Below are positions 57,911 to 64,000 of a stretch of 64,000 nt of DNA, one piece after another (positions within the stretch are counted from its first letter, which is position 1; each line of letters opens with the position of its first letter). The position numbers and the translations under genes are program-made. Under the pieces are notes generated by a model, which was given only the letters and a program-made list of their open reading frames with translations, did not search any database and was not told the DNA's origin. Where the stretch lies: contig CAWATM010000009.1 in NCBI GenBank assembly GCA_963784895.1, positions 124,001-188,000 of the forward strand, in the 5' to 3' direction. This DNA is from Gaiellasilicea sp963784895 (lineage in GTDB: Bacteria > Actinomycetota > Thermoleophilia > Gaiellales > Gaiellaceae).

Positions 57911-58725
57911 ATCCGCCGGTAACGCGCTTGCACGAAGCAGTAGAGCGCGTAGCAGAGCAGGCCGACCGCGACCGCGCCGAGCAGCAGCCCGCCGTATGCC
58001 TGCTGCGAGAGCTCGAGCAGCGCGCCGTCCAGGCCGCGGGCCTCCTTCGAGTCGAACGTCCAGGCCGCCTCGAGGAGGAAGGCGCCAATCAGGCTGAAGA
58101 CGGCCATCCGCGCGAGGTGCCCGAGGATGCCGACGCCGGTCGCCGCCTTCTCCTCGGCGTCGCCCATCTCGCCCGTCTTCAGCTTCTTGTTGAACTTGCA
58201 CGTGACGGCGCGGTACCCGTTGAAGGCCGCGGTGCCGAGGAAGGCGAGGCCGGCTCCGTAGACGAGGTAGCGGCCGAGCGGGAGGTCGAAGACGCCCGCC
58301 GTCGTCTGCTGCTCGTTCGAGCTCTTGCCACCGCTCGAGACGATCCGGTCGACCGTCAGCCCGGCGAGGAGGAAGTACCAGGCCGCCTTGGCGACTGCGC
58401 CGGCGCGCTTCGCGAGCCCCTTCGCGTCCTCGCCCTCGTTGTCGCGGTCGAGGAATCCCTGCGCGAGCCGCCAGACCGCGTAGCCGGTGAGGCCGAGCGC
58501 GAGCAGGATCAGGAGTCCGCGGCCGAACGGCTGCTGCGCGATCGTGTTCAGGGCACCGTCTTTATCGGGGCTTTCCTCGCGGCCGCCCAGCGCGACCTTG
58601 ACGGCGAGGATCCCGACGACGGCGTAGAGGATGCCCTTGGCGACGAGCCCGGCGCGGCCGAGCCGCTCCACCCAGGGGCTCTGGCCCGCGCGGCGCCCCT
58701 TCGCTGCGATCGCTTCGCTGCTCAT
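57907..58725 (-). CDS. DUF1206 membrane protein
   Basis: The 272-residue protein has three repeats of a two-helix unit, the DUF1206 pattern: VERLGRAGLVAKGILYAVVGILAVKVALGG, AGAVAKAAWYFLLAGLTVDRIV and LARMAVFSLIGAFLLEAAW, each followed by a second helix (LLILLALGLTGYAVWRLAQGFLD, YLVYGAGLAFLGTAAFNGYRAV, LLLGAVAVGLLCYALYCFVQAR). Function is unknown; it is common in actinobacteria. It is convergent with the DUF389 gene, with overlapping ends. Confidence 0.85.
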   Translation of the reverse strand: MSSEAIAAKGRRAGQSPWVERLGRAGLVAKGILYAVVGILAVKVALGGREESPDKDGALNTIAQQPFGRGLLILLALGLTGYAVWRLAQGFLDRDNEGEDAKGLAKRAGAVAKAAWYFLLAGLTVDRIVSSGGKSSNEQQTTAGVFDLPLGRYLVYGAGLAFLGTAAFNGYRAVTCKFNKKLKTGEMGDAEEKAATGVGILGHLARMAVFSLIGAFLLEAAWTFDSKEARGLDGALLELSQQAYGGLLLGAVAVGLLCYALYCFVQARYRRI

Positions 58726-58795
58726 CTCCTGTACCTGTCCGGTCGGGCCGCCCTTCAAGCGTCGCCGCCGACCCGCCGCCGCCGCGGCTACAACT

Positions 58796-60535
58796 ATGGG
58801 CGTGCGCCGCGCCGTCCTCTTCGCTGCCGCTCTCGCGCTGATCGCTCCCAGCTCCGCGTTCGCGCGGGAGTGCGGGATCCCGGATTCGAACCCGCTCTGG
58901 GTCGACTTTGCGGGCCACGACGCGCCGCTGCCCCAGAAACCGGGGCTGACGCTCGCGTTCACGTCCGGGACGGTGAAACCGGCGGAGGCGCGCGCGAACG
59001 GCGCCGCGACCGTCTTCTTCGACCTCAACTTCAACAACCGCGTCGGTACCCCGACGGTGCCCAACGATCCCGCGACGATGGTCGACCGCGCGAACCGGCT
59101 CTTCGACTTCGCCGTCTCGGTGAGCGGCTGCCAGACGCCCTGGATCGCGCTGAACGAGCTCTTCGGCGCTCAGACGCCGACGCCCTGGACCACGACGACG
59201 GCGCAGTACCGCGAGAACACGCTCCTGCTCGTCCGCCAGCTGAAGGCGCGCGGCGCGTTCGTCGGCGTCACGATCGCCAACCCGCCCTACACCGGCGGCG
59301 AGGCGGCGCAGTGGTGGCGCGACCTCGCAGCCGACGCGCTCCTGATCCGGCAGGTCTACTTCACCTCGCCGAACGTGCCGCAACTGCACGCGCTCGGGCC
59401 CGTGCGGGCGAGCCGCTCGATGCGGAGCGGCATGCGCGCGCTCGTGCGCAGGTTCACCGAGATCGGGATCCCGGCGAGCCGGGTCGCGCTCGAGCTTCAG
59501 TTCCAGTCCGCCCCCGGCACGGGCGGACGCGAGGGGCTGGAGCCGCGCGCCAAGTGGCTCGAGATCGTGAAGCTGCAGGCGCTGGCGGCGCGCCGCGTGA
59601 CGAAGGAGCTGCGGACACACTCGATCTGGTCCTGGGGCTGGGCGACATTCAGCCAGGCGGGGATCGACGCGGACAAGGGCGAGGCAGTCTGCGTCTGGCT
59701 CTGGGCCCGGGACCCGAAGCTGTGCAGCGGCCCTGGCGCCGCCGGTCCCGCGATGGACGCGTCGCTCACCGTCGGCCAGCTCGAGCAGCTCGGCGCCGGG
59801 GTGGTCTGCTCGCTCCCCGCCGGCGTGATCCGCCGGAGTGCTGTCGACCCGCTCGCGCGCGCGATCGGCGACCGTGACATCGCAGCCAGCGTCGTGCTCG
59901 AGCGGCTCGTGCTCCAGCAGGAGGTCGAACTCGATGCGCGCGCGGTACTGGCCGCCGAGCTCGCCTTCGTCGACGACCACTTCCGCGGGAGCGTGTCGTC
60001 ATACCTCGCGGCGCTTCGGCGAATCCAGCTGACGCGGGTGGCGGCGCGCGGGCTGTTGCTGGACGAGCTCCGGCGCGATGCCGTTCGGGCCCGCTTCTTC
60101 TCGCGCCGGTCGACGGGGTCCGAGATCGCGGACTTCCACGGCACCTACGCCGGCCTGCGCGCGCGGCTCGTCGAGACGGCGCGACCTGTCGCCTGGCTCG
60201 GTGGCAAGACGCGCGGGATCGCGCTCGAGACGTTCGCGCCGGCCCGCGTCTTCAGCCTTGGCGGGGTGGGCCGCGTCCGGACGCTTCACGGTCAGATCCG
60301 CGTCACGCCGCTCGGCGACACGGTCTTCCTCGGCACCGTTCCACTCCCCGAAGCGCGGGCCGCGATCGAGTCGGCGCTCAACCGCTTCGCCAGGGTCGCG
60401 GCCTACGAGAACTGGCTCGCGAAGGCGGAGGAGCGGGCGCTGGCGGAGGCGATCTGCGTCGACGACCGGCTGCCGACACCGGCGGCACTGACCCTCGACG
60501 ATCTGCTTCCCTTCACCGCACCCGGATTCCAGTAG
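58796..60535 (+). CDS. Secreted protein of unknown function, possible TIM-barrel hydrolase fold in first half
   Basis: The 579-residue protein has a signal peptide (AVLFAAALALIAPSSAFA) and then a domain (about 25-330) with alternating strands and helices: LWVDFAGHDAPLPQKPGLTLAF, TPWIALNELFGAQTPTPWTTTTAQYRENTLLLVRQLKARGAFVGVTIANPPYTG and THSIWSWGWATFSQAG. Conserved-looking acids (NELFG, DFAGHD) could be catalytic. The second half (about 350-579) is helical with no recognised domain. I know no named family; glycoside hydrolase is a guess. Confidence 0.7.
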   Translation: MGVRRAVLFAAALALIAPSSAFARECGIPDSNPLWVDFAGHDAPLPQKPGLTLAFTSGTVKPAEARANGAATVFFDLNFNNRVGTPTVPNDPATMVDRANRLFDFAVSVSGCQTPWIALNELFGAQTPTPWTTTTAQYRENTLLLVRQLKARGAFVGVTIANPPYTGGEAAQWWRDLAADALLIRQVYFTSPNVPQLHALGPVRASRSMRSGMRALVRRFTEIGIPASRVALELQFQSAPGTGGREGLEPRAKWLEIVKLQALAARRVTKELRTHSIWSWGWATFSQAGIDADKGEAVCVWLWARDPKLCSGPGAAGPAMDASLTVGQLEQLGAGVVCSLPAGVIRRSAVDPLARAIGDRDIAASVVLERLVLQQEVELDARAVLAAELAFVDDHFRGSVSSYLAALRRIQLTRVAARGLLLDELRRDAVRARFFSRRSTGSEIADFHGTYAGLRARLVETARPVAWLGGKTRGIALETFAPARVFSLGGVGRVRTLHGQIRVTPLGDTVFLGTVPLPEARAAIESALNRFARVAAYENWLAKAEERALAEAICVDDRLPTPAALTLDDLLPFTAPGFQ

Positions 60536-60555
60536 ACGTTCGTCAGGAGGTTGCG

Positions 60556-60972
60556 ATGGCACAGAAGTCCGATTTCAGCGAGCAGGAATGGGAGCAGCTG
60601 CGCAAAGGCGCGACGGGAGCCGGACTGCTCGTCTCGGCCAGCGACCGCAGCTTCTTCGACAGCTTCAAGGAGGCCGGCTCGCTGGCCAAGCATCTCGCGG
60701 GTGGCAAATCGGACGAGAGCGAGCTCGTCCGGGAGCTCGCGGGCGAGCGTGCGAGTGGATTCGGGGCGAGAACGTCCGCCGCGGAGATGGAAGCGGAGAC
60801 GGTCGAGGCACTTCGCGGTGCGATGTCGACGCTCCGGGCCAAGGCACCCGACGAGGTCGAGGCCTACACGGCGTTCGTGCTCGAGCTCGCCGACCGGGTC
60901 GGTCGTGCGGCCAGCGGCGGTGACGAGGCCGAGGCGGCCACGATCGAGAAGATCAAGGCCGCGCTGGCCTAG
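60556..60972 (+). CDS. Conserved hypothetical helical protein
   Basis: The 138-residue protein (SDFSEQEWEQLRKGATGAGLLVSASDRSFFDSFKEAGSLAKHLAGG ... AYTAFVLELADRVGRAASGG) is soluble and all-helical. The arrangement resembles small actinobacterial proteins of unknown function and, distantly, TerB-like folds. AGGAGG lies 5 nt before the ATG. It follows the secreted protein by 20 bp in the same direction. Confidence 0.7.
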   Translation: MAQKSDFSEQEWEQLRKGATGAGLLVSASDRSFFDSFKEAGSLAKHLAGGKSDESELVRELAGERASGFGARTSAAEMEAETVEALRGAMSTLRAKAPDEVEAYTAFVLELADRVGRAASGGDEAEAATIEKIKAALA

Positions 60973-60976
60973 CTGG

Positions 60977-61041
60977 CGCAAGATGAGCATCCGCAGAAGC
61001 GGATGCTCATCGCGCAGTAGACCCCTGAAGGGTCGCTTCGC
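60977..61041. repeat. Structured intergenic repeat, copy B (covarying hairpin)
   Basis: On the minus strand the element begins GCGAAGCGACCC, has TTCAGGGG, and ends in a 13-bp perfect hairpin (60982-60994 with 60999-61011, loop AGAA on the plus strand) and CTTGCGC. It is the same element as 44708-44774; the outer part of the stem differs on both arms so that pairing is kept. It lies between convergent genes, like copy A. Confidence 0.8.
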
Positions 61042-61062
61042 TCCCGGCACACCGCCGACTGT

Positions 61063-61611
61063 TCATCGAGTTCGCCGGAAGCAGTCGACGGTGTGGTCGT
61101 CCACGAGCCCGGCCGACTGCATCAACGCGTAGCAGGTGGTCGGGCCCGTGAAGCGGAAGCCGCGTCGCTTCAGCTCCTTGCTCATCGCCGTCGACTCGTC
61201 GGTCTGGGCCGGAATCTCGCCGGTCGTCCTCCACGCGTTCACCTTCGGCTCGCCGCCGACGAAGGACCAGAGCAGCTCGGAGAGCGGCACGTCGAGCGCG
61301 AGCGTTGCGCGGGCGTTCCCGATCACCGACTCGATCTTGCCCCGATGGCGGACGATGCCGGGGTCGCCGAGAAGCCGCTCGACGTCGCGCTCGCCGAAGC
61401 GTGCGATCGCCTCGACGTCCCAGCCGGCGAACGCCTGCCGGTAGCCCTCGCGCTTGCGCAGGATCGTCGACCACGAGAGGCCGGCCTGCGCACCCTCGAG
61501 GTTCAGCAGCTCGAAGAGCGCGCGGTCGTCGCGCTGCGGCACGCCCCACTCGTCGTCGTGGTAGGCGACGTAGAGCGGGTCGTCGACGGGCACCCAGCCG
61601 CAGCGGATCAT
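61063..61611 (-). CDS. tag: DNA-3-methyladenine glycosylase I
   Basis: The 182-residue protein has the TagI plan: RCGWVPVDDPLYVAYHDDEWGVPQRDD (first zinc Cys and His), LFELLNLEGAQAGLSWSTILRKREGYRQAFAGWDVEAIARFGE (catalytic Glu region and helix-hairpin-helix), FVGGEPKVNAW and TTCYALMQSAGLVDDHTVDCF (second zinc His and Cys). It removes 3-methyladenine from DNA. Its start overlaps the stop of the upstream gene by 1 bp. A second, AlkA-type glycosylase is at 10613. Confidence 0.95.
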   Translation of the reverse strand: MIRCGWVPVDDPLYVAYHDDEWGVPQRDDRALFELLNLEGAQAGLSWSTILRKREGYRQAFAGWDVEAIARFGERDVERLLGDPGIVRHRGKIESVIGNARATLALDVPLSELLWSFVGGEPKVNAWRTTGEIPAQTDESTAMSKELKRRGFRFTGPTTCYALMQSAGLVDDHTVDCFRRTR

Positions 61612-62888
61612 CAGAGCGCGAACCGGTAGACGCGGGCATCGTGCGGGCCGAGCCAGTCGCGGAAGCCGCCGCCGCCGGCACTCACCGAGCGGAAGACCTG
61701 GCGGCCCGCGCCGATCGGCGGCGGCGGCGGCTCCTGGGCATACTCGAACAGCACCTGGCCGCCCGTGAGCGGTGTGCCGTTCAGCTTCTTCGGGAGGCCG
61801 CTGAAGGCGACCCTGCTCGTGGCACCGCCGCGCCGCACCGCCAGCACGTAGAGGAAGCGGCCGTCACGGCGGGTCAGCACCTCGACGTCCTTCGCGCTCG
61901 CCTTCACCTGCGGCTTCGCGTTCGCTGCGACGAGCGCCGGCGCAACGGCCGTCGAGGAGAGCTCCTGGAGCAACGGTCGCAGCACCTGCTCCCAGAACGT
62001 CCAGTTCCAGCCGGCGTCGGCATCGGCCGGACGGGAGACCTGGGTCAGGTGGCCGCCGAAGAACATCAGCCCACGCGCTCCGGCGACGATCGCCTGGTAG
62101 GCCATGAAGCGGAGCTCGTGCAGGGTGGGGAAGCGCGGAACGACGTTCGGCTTCCGCACCGACGTGACCGTGCCGCTCCACGCGATCTGCAGCGTCATCC
62201 ACACGGGCTTGCCGCCTGCGGCCCGCACCATCTTCCGCGTTACGTCCCCGACGACGCTGATGTCCTTGTTCGGCAGGTCCGAGTGCTCGCCGGGCGGGTA
62301 GGCGATCGGAAAGATGTCGGCGCCGGTGATGTCGAAGGCGGCGCGATAGGGGGCCAGCTGCGCGACCGAGCTCCGGGGTGCCTGGATGATCACGAGCGGA
62401 TGTTGGGGGTCGAGCGTCTTCAGCCGCCGGAGCGCCCGCTCGAGCCCGGCCGGGCGGATCCAGTCCTCGCCGCGAAACGGGTTGCGTGGCTCGTCGACCC
62501 CCTTGTACGCGCCGAGACCCGGGTGATCCTTGAAGGTCGCCGCCACACGGTTGAGCATCTGCTCGCGCGTGGAGGCCTGGCCTCCCGCCGCGCGCGGGGG
62601 CAGGTCGGGCAGGTCGCCGAGGTAGAGCCAGCACTGGAGGCCGTTCGCAGCAGCCGCGTCGAGGACGGCTCGCTCGACGGCAAGCTGCTCGTCGAGCCGG
62701 CCTGGCCCCCAGTCGCCGCGGCCGGTGCGGATGAAGCTGGCGCCGCCGGCCGCGACCTCCTTCAGACCGTCGACGCCGCTCGGCGTTGTCGTGCCGAGCG
62801 GCGGCGGGTTCGACAGCCCAAGCGGGAACGCCTTCGCGCCGGCAACGCGAAGGGCACCCGTCGCCCGGTCGATTGTGACGCGGCTCAC
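61611..62888 (-). CDS. TIM-barrel glycosidase-like protein of unknown specificity
   Basis: The 425-residue protein lacks a signal peptide. It has barrel-like strands: GASFIRTGRGDW, AAAANGLQCWLYLGDLPDL, FKDHPGLGAYKGVDEPRNP (candidate acid/base in DEP), LVIIQAPRSS, DITGADIFPIAYPP, KPVWMTLQIAWSG and GARGLMFFGGHL, then a small beta domain (about 330-425). This arrangement is seen in GH families related to GH5/GH42-like barrels. Its substrate is unknown. It precedes tag in the same transcript. Confidence 0.7.
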   Translation of the reverse strand: MSRVTIDRATGALRVAGAKAFPLGLSNPPPLGTTTPSGVDGLKEVAAGGASFIRTGRGDWGPGRLDEQLAVERAVLDAAAANGLQCWLYLGDLPDLPPRAAGGQASTREQMLNRVAATFKDHPGLGAYKGVDEPRNPFRGEDWIRPAGLERALRRLKTLDPQHPLVIIQAPRSSVAQLAPYRAAFDITGADIFPIAYPPGEHSDLPNKDISVVGDVTRKMVRAAGGKPVWMTLQIAWSGTVTSVRKPNVVPRFPTLHELRFMAYQAIVAGARGLMFFGGHLTQVSRPADADAGWNWTFWEQVLRPLLQELSSTAVAPALVAANAKPQVKASAKDVEVLTRRDGRFLYVLAVRRGGATSRVAFSGLPKKLNGTPLTGGQVLFEYAQEPPPPPIGAGRQVFRSVSAGGGGFRDWLGPHDARVYRFAL

Positions 62889-62896
62889 GAGAGTTT

Positions 62897-63205
62897 CTAG
62901 ACGCGCTCCTTCGCATCCGTGGCATCATCGGCGTCAAGATCGACGTCCGGGTCGACGTCGTCGGCCTGCCGCCGGAGCTCCTCGGCCTCGTCCTGGCGCG
63001 CGCGTGCGCGCTCGGCCTGCTCCTCGGCGGCGAGGCGCGCCTGCTCGGCCTCTCTCGCCTTCGTGTCGGCGAGGCTGCGTTGCTCGCCCGCCTCGACGCG
63101 GCGCTCTTCGAGCTGCTGCGCCTGTCGCTGGCGGACGAGATACCAGCCGACGGCGAGGACGACGATCGCGGCGATCACGATCAGGACGATCACGGTCGTG
63201 CTCAT
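62897..63205 (-). CDS. Small single-pass membrane protein with charged coiled coil
   Basis: The 102-residue protein has an N-terminal membrane helix (TTVIVLIVIAAIVVLAVGWYLV) followed by a long charged helix (QAQQLEERRVEAGEQRSLADTKAREAEQARLAAEEQAERARARQDEAEELRRQ) and an acidic tail (DVDPDVDLDADD). AAGGGAG precedes the ATG. Similar proteins occur in actinobacteria with no assigned role. Confidence 0.72.
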   Translation of the reverse strand: MSTTVIVLIVIAAIVVLAVGWYLVRQRQAQQLEERRVEAGEQRSLADTKAREAEQARLAAEEQAERARARQDEAEELRRQADDVDPDVDLDADDATDAKERV

Positions 63206-63273
63206 GGTGGCTCCCTTCGTTCGGGGTCTGGCAACAGGCCTTCCCGCAAACACGCGCGAGCTACCCTCCGCGG

Positions 63274-64000
63274 GTGGACTCGCATGAGGAGAACGGCGTC
63301 GCCGAGCGCCTGAAGGCCGCGGCGGACGTGCTCGAGCAGATCGTCGCCGACAGAGGGCTGCTGAAAGAGCTGCCGCTGGAGGAGCGCACGCGGCTGCTCG
63401 CGGCCGCCGGAGACGTGCACAACCCGGACGTCGTTCAGCGGCGGCGGTTCAACAAGGTCGTGCGCCGCGAGAAGAAGGCCGCGAGGGCCGGCCGCGACGA
63501 GAACGTGCTCGCCGAGACCGGCATCCGCGTCGATCGGGCGAAGCCGGTGTTCACGACGCCGAACGTGTTCGTGCCCGGCGAGTTCGAGCAGATCGACGTC
63601 GACGAGGCGGAGTTCCGCGAGGTCGTCGAGCCGCAGCACTGCTACGTCTGCAAGGAGCGCTATCAGGACATCCACCCTTTCTACGACCAGCTCTGCCCTG
63701 CGTGCGCCGCGCTCAACTTCCGCAAGCGCTCGGAGACCGCCGACCTCAGCGGCCGAGTGGCGCTCCTCACCGGCGGTCGTGTCAAGATCGGCTACCAGGC
63801 CGGGATCAAGCTGCTCCGTGCGGGTGCGCAGCTGATCGTCACGACCCGCTTTCCGCGCGATGCGGCCGCCCGCTACGCCGCCGAGCCGGACTTCGAGGAC
63901 TGGGGCGGCCGGCTCGAGGTCTTCGGGCTCGACCTGCGGCACACGCCGAGCGTCGAGGCATTCTGCACCCACCTGAGCACGACGCACGATCGGCTCGACT
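63274..64000 (+). CDS. SDR-family oxidoreductase with N-terminal zinc-ribbon extension (partial, runs off right edge)
   Basis: The frame is open from a GTG at 63274 to the window end (242 residues seen). The first 160 residues are helical and charged, and include HCYVCKERYQDIHPFYDQLCPACAALN, two CxxC pairs forming a probable zinc ribbon. A short-chain dehydrogenase Rossmann start follows (VALLTGGRVKIGYQAGIKLLRAGAQLIVTTRFPRDAA, FGLDLRHTPSVEAF). TACCCT lies 6 nt before the GTG, consistent with a leaderless start. The catalytic YxxxK would lie beyond the edge. Confidence 0.82.
   Translation, partial: MDSHEENGVAERLKAAADVLEQIVADRGLLKELPLEERTRLLAAAGDVHNPDVVQRRRFNKVVRREKKAARAGRDENVLAETGIRVDRAKPVFTTPNVFVPGEFEQIDVDEAEFREVVEPQHCYVCKERYQDIHPFYDQLCPACAALNFRKRSETADLSGRVALLTGGRVKIGYQAGIKLLRAGAQLIVTTRFPRDAAARYAAEPDFEDWGGRLEVFGLDLRHTPSVEAFCTHLSTTHDRLD

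Noticed and set aside
1..64000. tRNA or rRNA genes, insertion sequences, prophage or integron features
   Set aside because: I found no tRNA-like cloverleaf, rRNA segment, transposase, integrase or phage structural gene on either strand.

Overview
The window is about 64 kb of very GC-rich DNA with strongly GC3-biased codons, frequent GTG/TTG starts and few intergenic gaps. The gene content (actinobacterial-type PHO boxes, MMPL exporters, PASTA proteins, DUF1206, a cNMP-domain thioredoxin-reductase homologue, ferredoxin-dependent 2-oxoacid oxidoreductase) fits an actinobacterium. Many best-fit family memories are from the deep class Thermoleophilia (Gaiellales/Solirubrobacterales), but that placement is inference. 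There are no rRNA or tRNA genes, phages, IS elements or CRISPR arrays. Isolated one-base frameshifts in otherwise intact genes suggest a draft or metagenome-derived assembly.

Layout. 1-7 kb: divergent sugar-binding protein and ROK regulator, aldo/keto reductase, a fused CcdA-TlpA (DipZ-like) protein and a DEAH helicase. 7-11.5 kb: a DCC-family thiol oxidoreductase whose first redox cysteine codon is TGA (candidate selenoprotein), then pgl, proC, an acetyltransferase, a cNMP-binding protein and an AlkA-like glycosylase. 11.5-19.8 kb: methyltransferase, frameshifted O-antigen ligase, coiled-coil MshEN protein, and a zone (about 16.5-18.7 kb) in which an MMPL exporter, a DUF2892 protein, an ArsR regulator and a two-component system are all broken. 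19.8-23 kb: korA, a small linking gene, korB. 23-35 kb: mixed metabolic and hypothetical genes, including a GST-nucleotidyltransferase fusion, an M24 enzyme with altered metal ligands, mscL and an ECF sigma factor fused to a zinc finger, membrane segment and Ala/Lys/Pro tail. 35-38 kb: a two-component operon with a candidate autoregulatory tandem site that is repeated upstream of an RTX-type protein. 38-44.7 kb: MFS exporter with MarR, MMPL exporter, haloalkane dehalogenase and two PASTA proteins.

44.8-55.9 kb is a phosphate (and arsenic) island: phoP and phoR (divergent), pstSCAB-phoU, an ATP-grasp ligase, a second pstS, arsR-arsM, and pit with its DUF47 partner. Five sets of 11-bp repeats with a TTCACC-like core lie upstream of phoP, pstS1, the ATP-grasp gene, pstS2 and the DUF47-pit operon, so the block reads as one PhoP regulon. 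ArsR/ArsM beside phosphate uptake makes sense because arsenate enters through Pst/Pit. 55.9-64 kb: Rieske oxygenase, frameshifted DUF389 protein, DUF1206 protein, secreted proteins of unknown function, tag, and a zinc-ribbon/SDR gene that runs off the right edge.

Two sequence-wide signals stand out. Many genes have a TAnnnT hexamer 5-9 nt before the start codon, as expected for leaderless transcription. Several intergenic spaces carry paired hairpins, including a 65-67 bp element present twice with compensatory stem changes.
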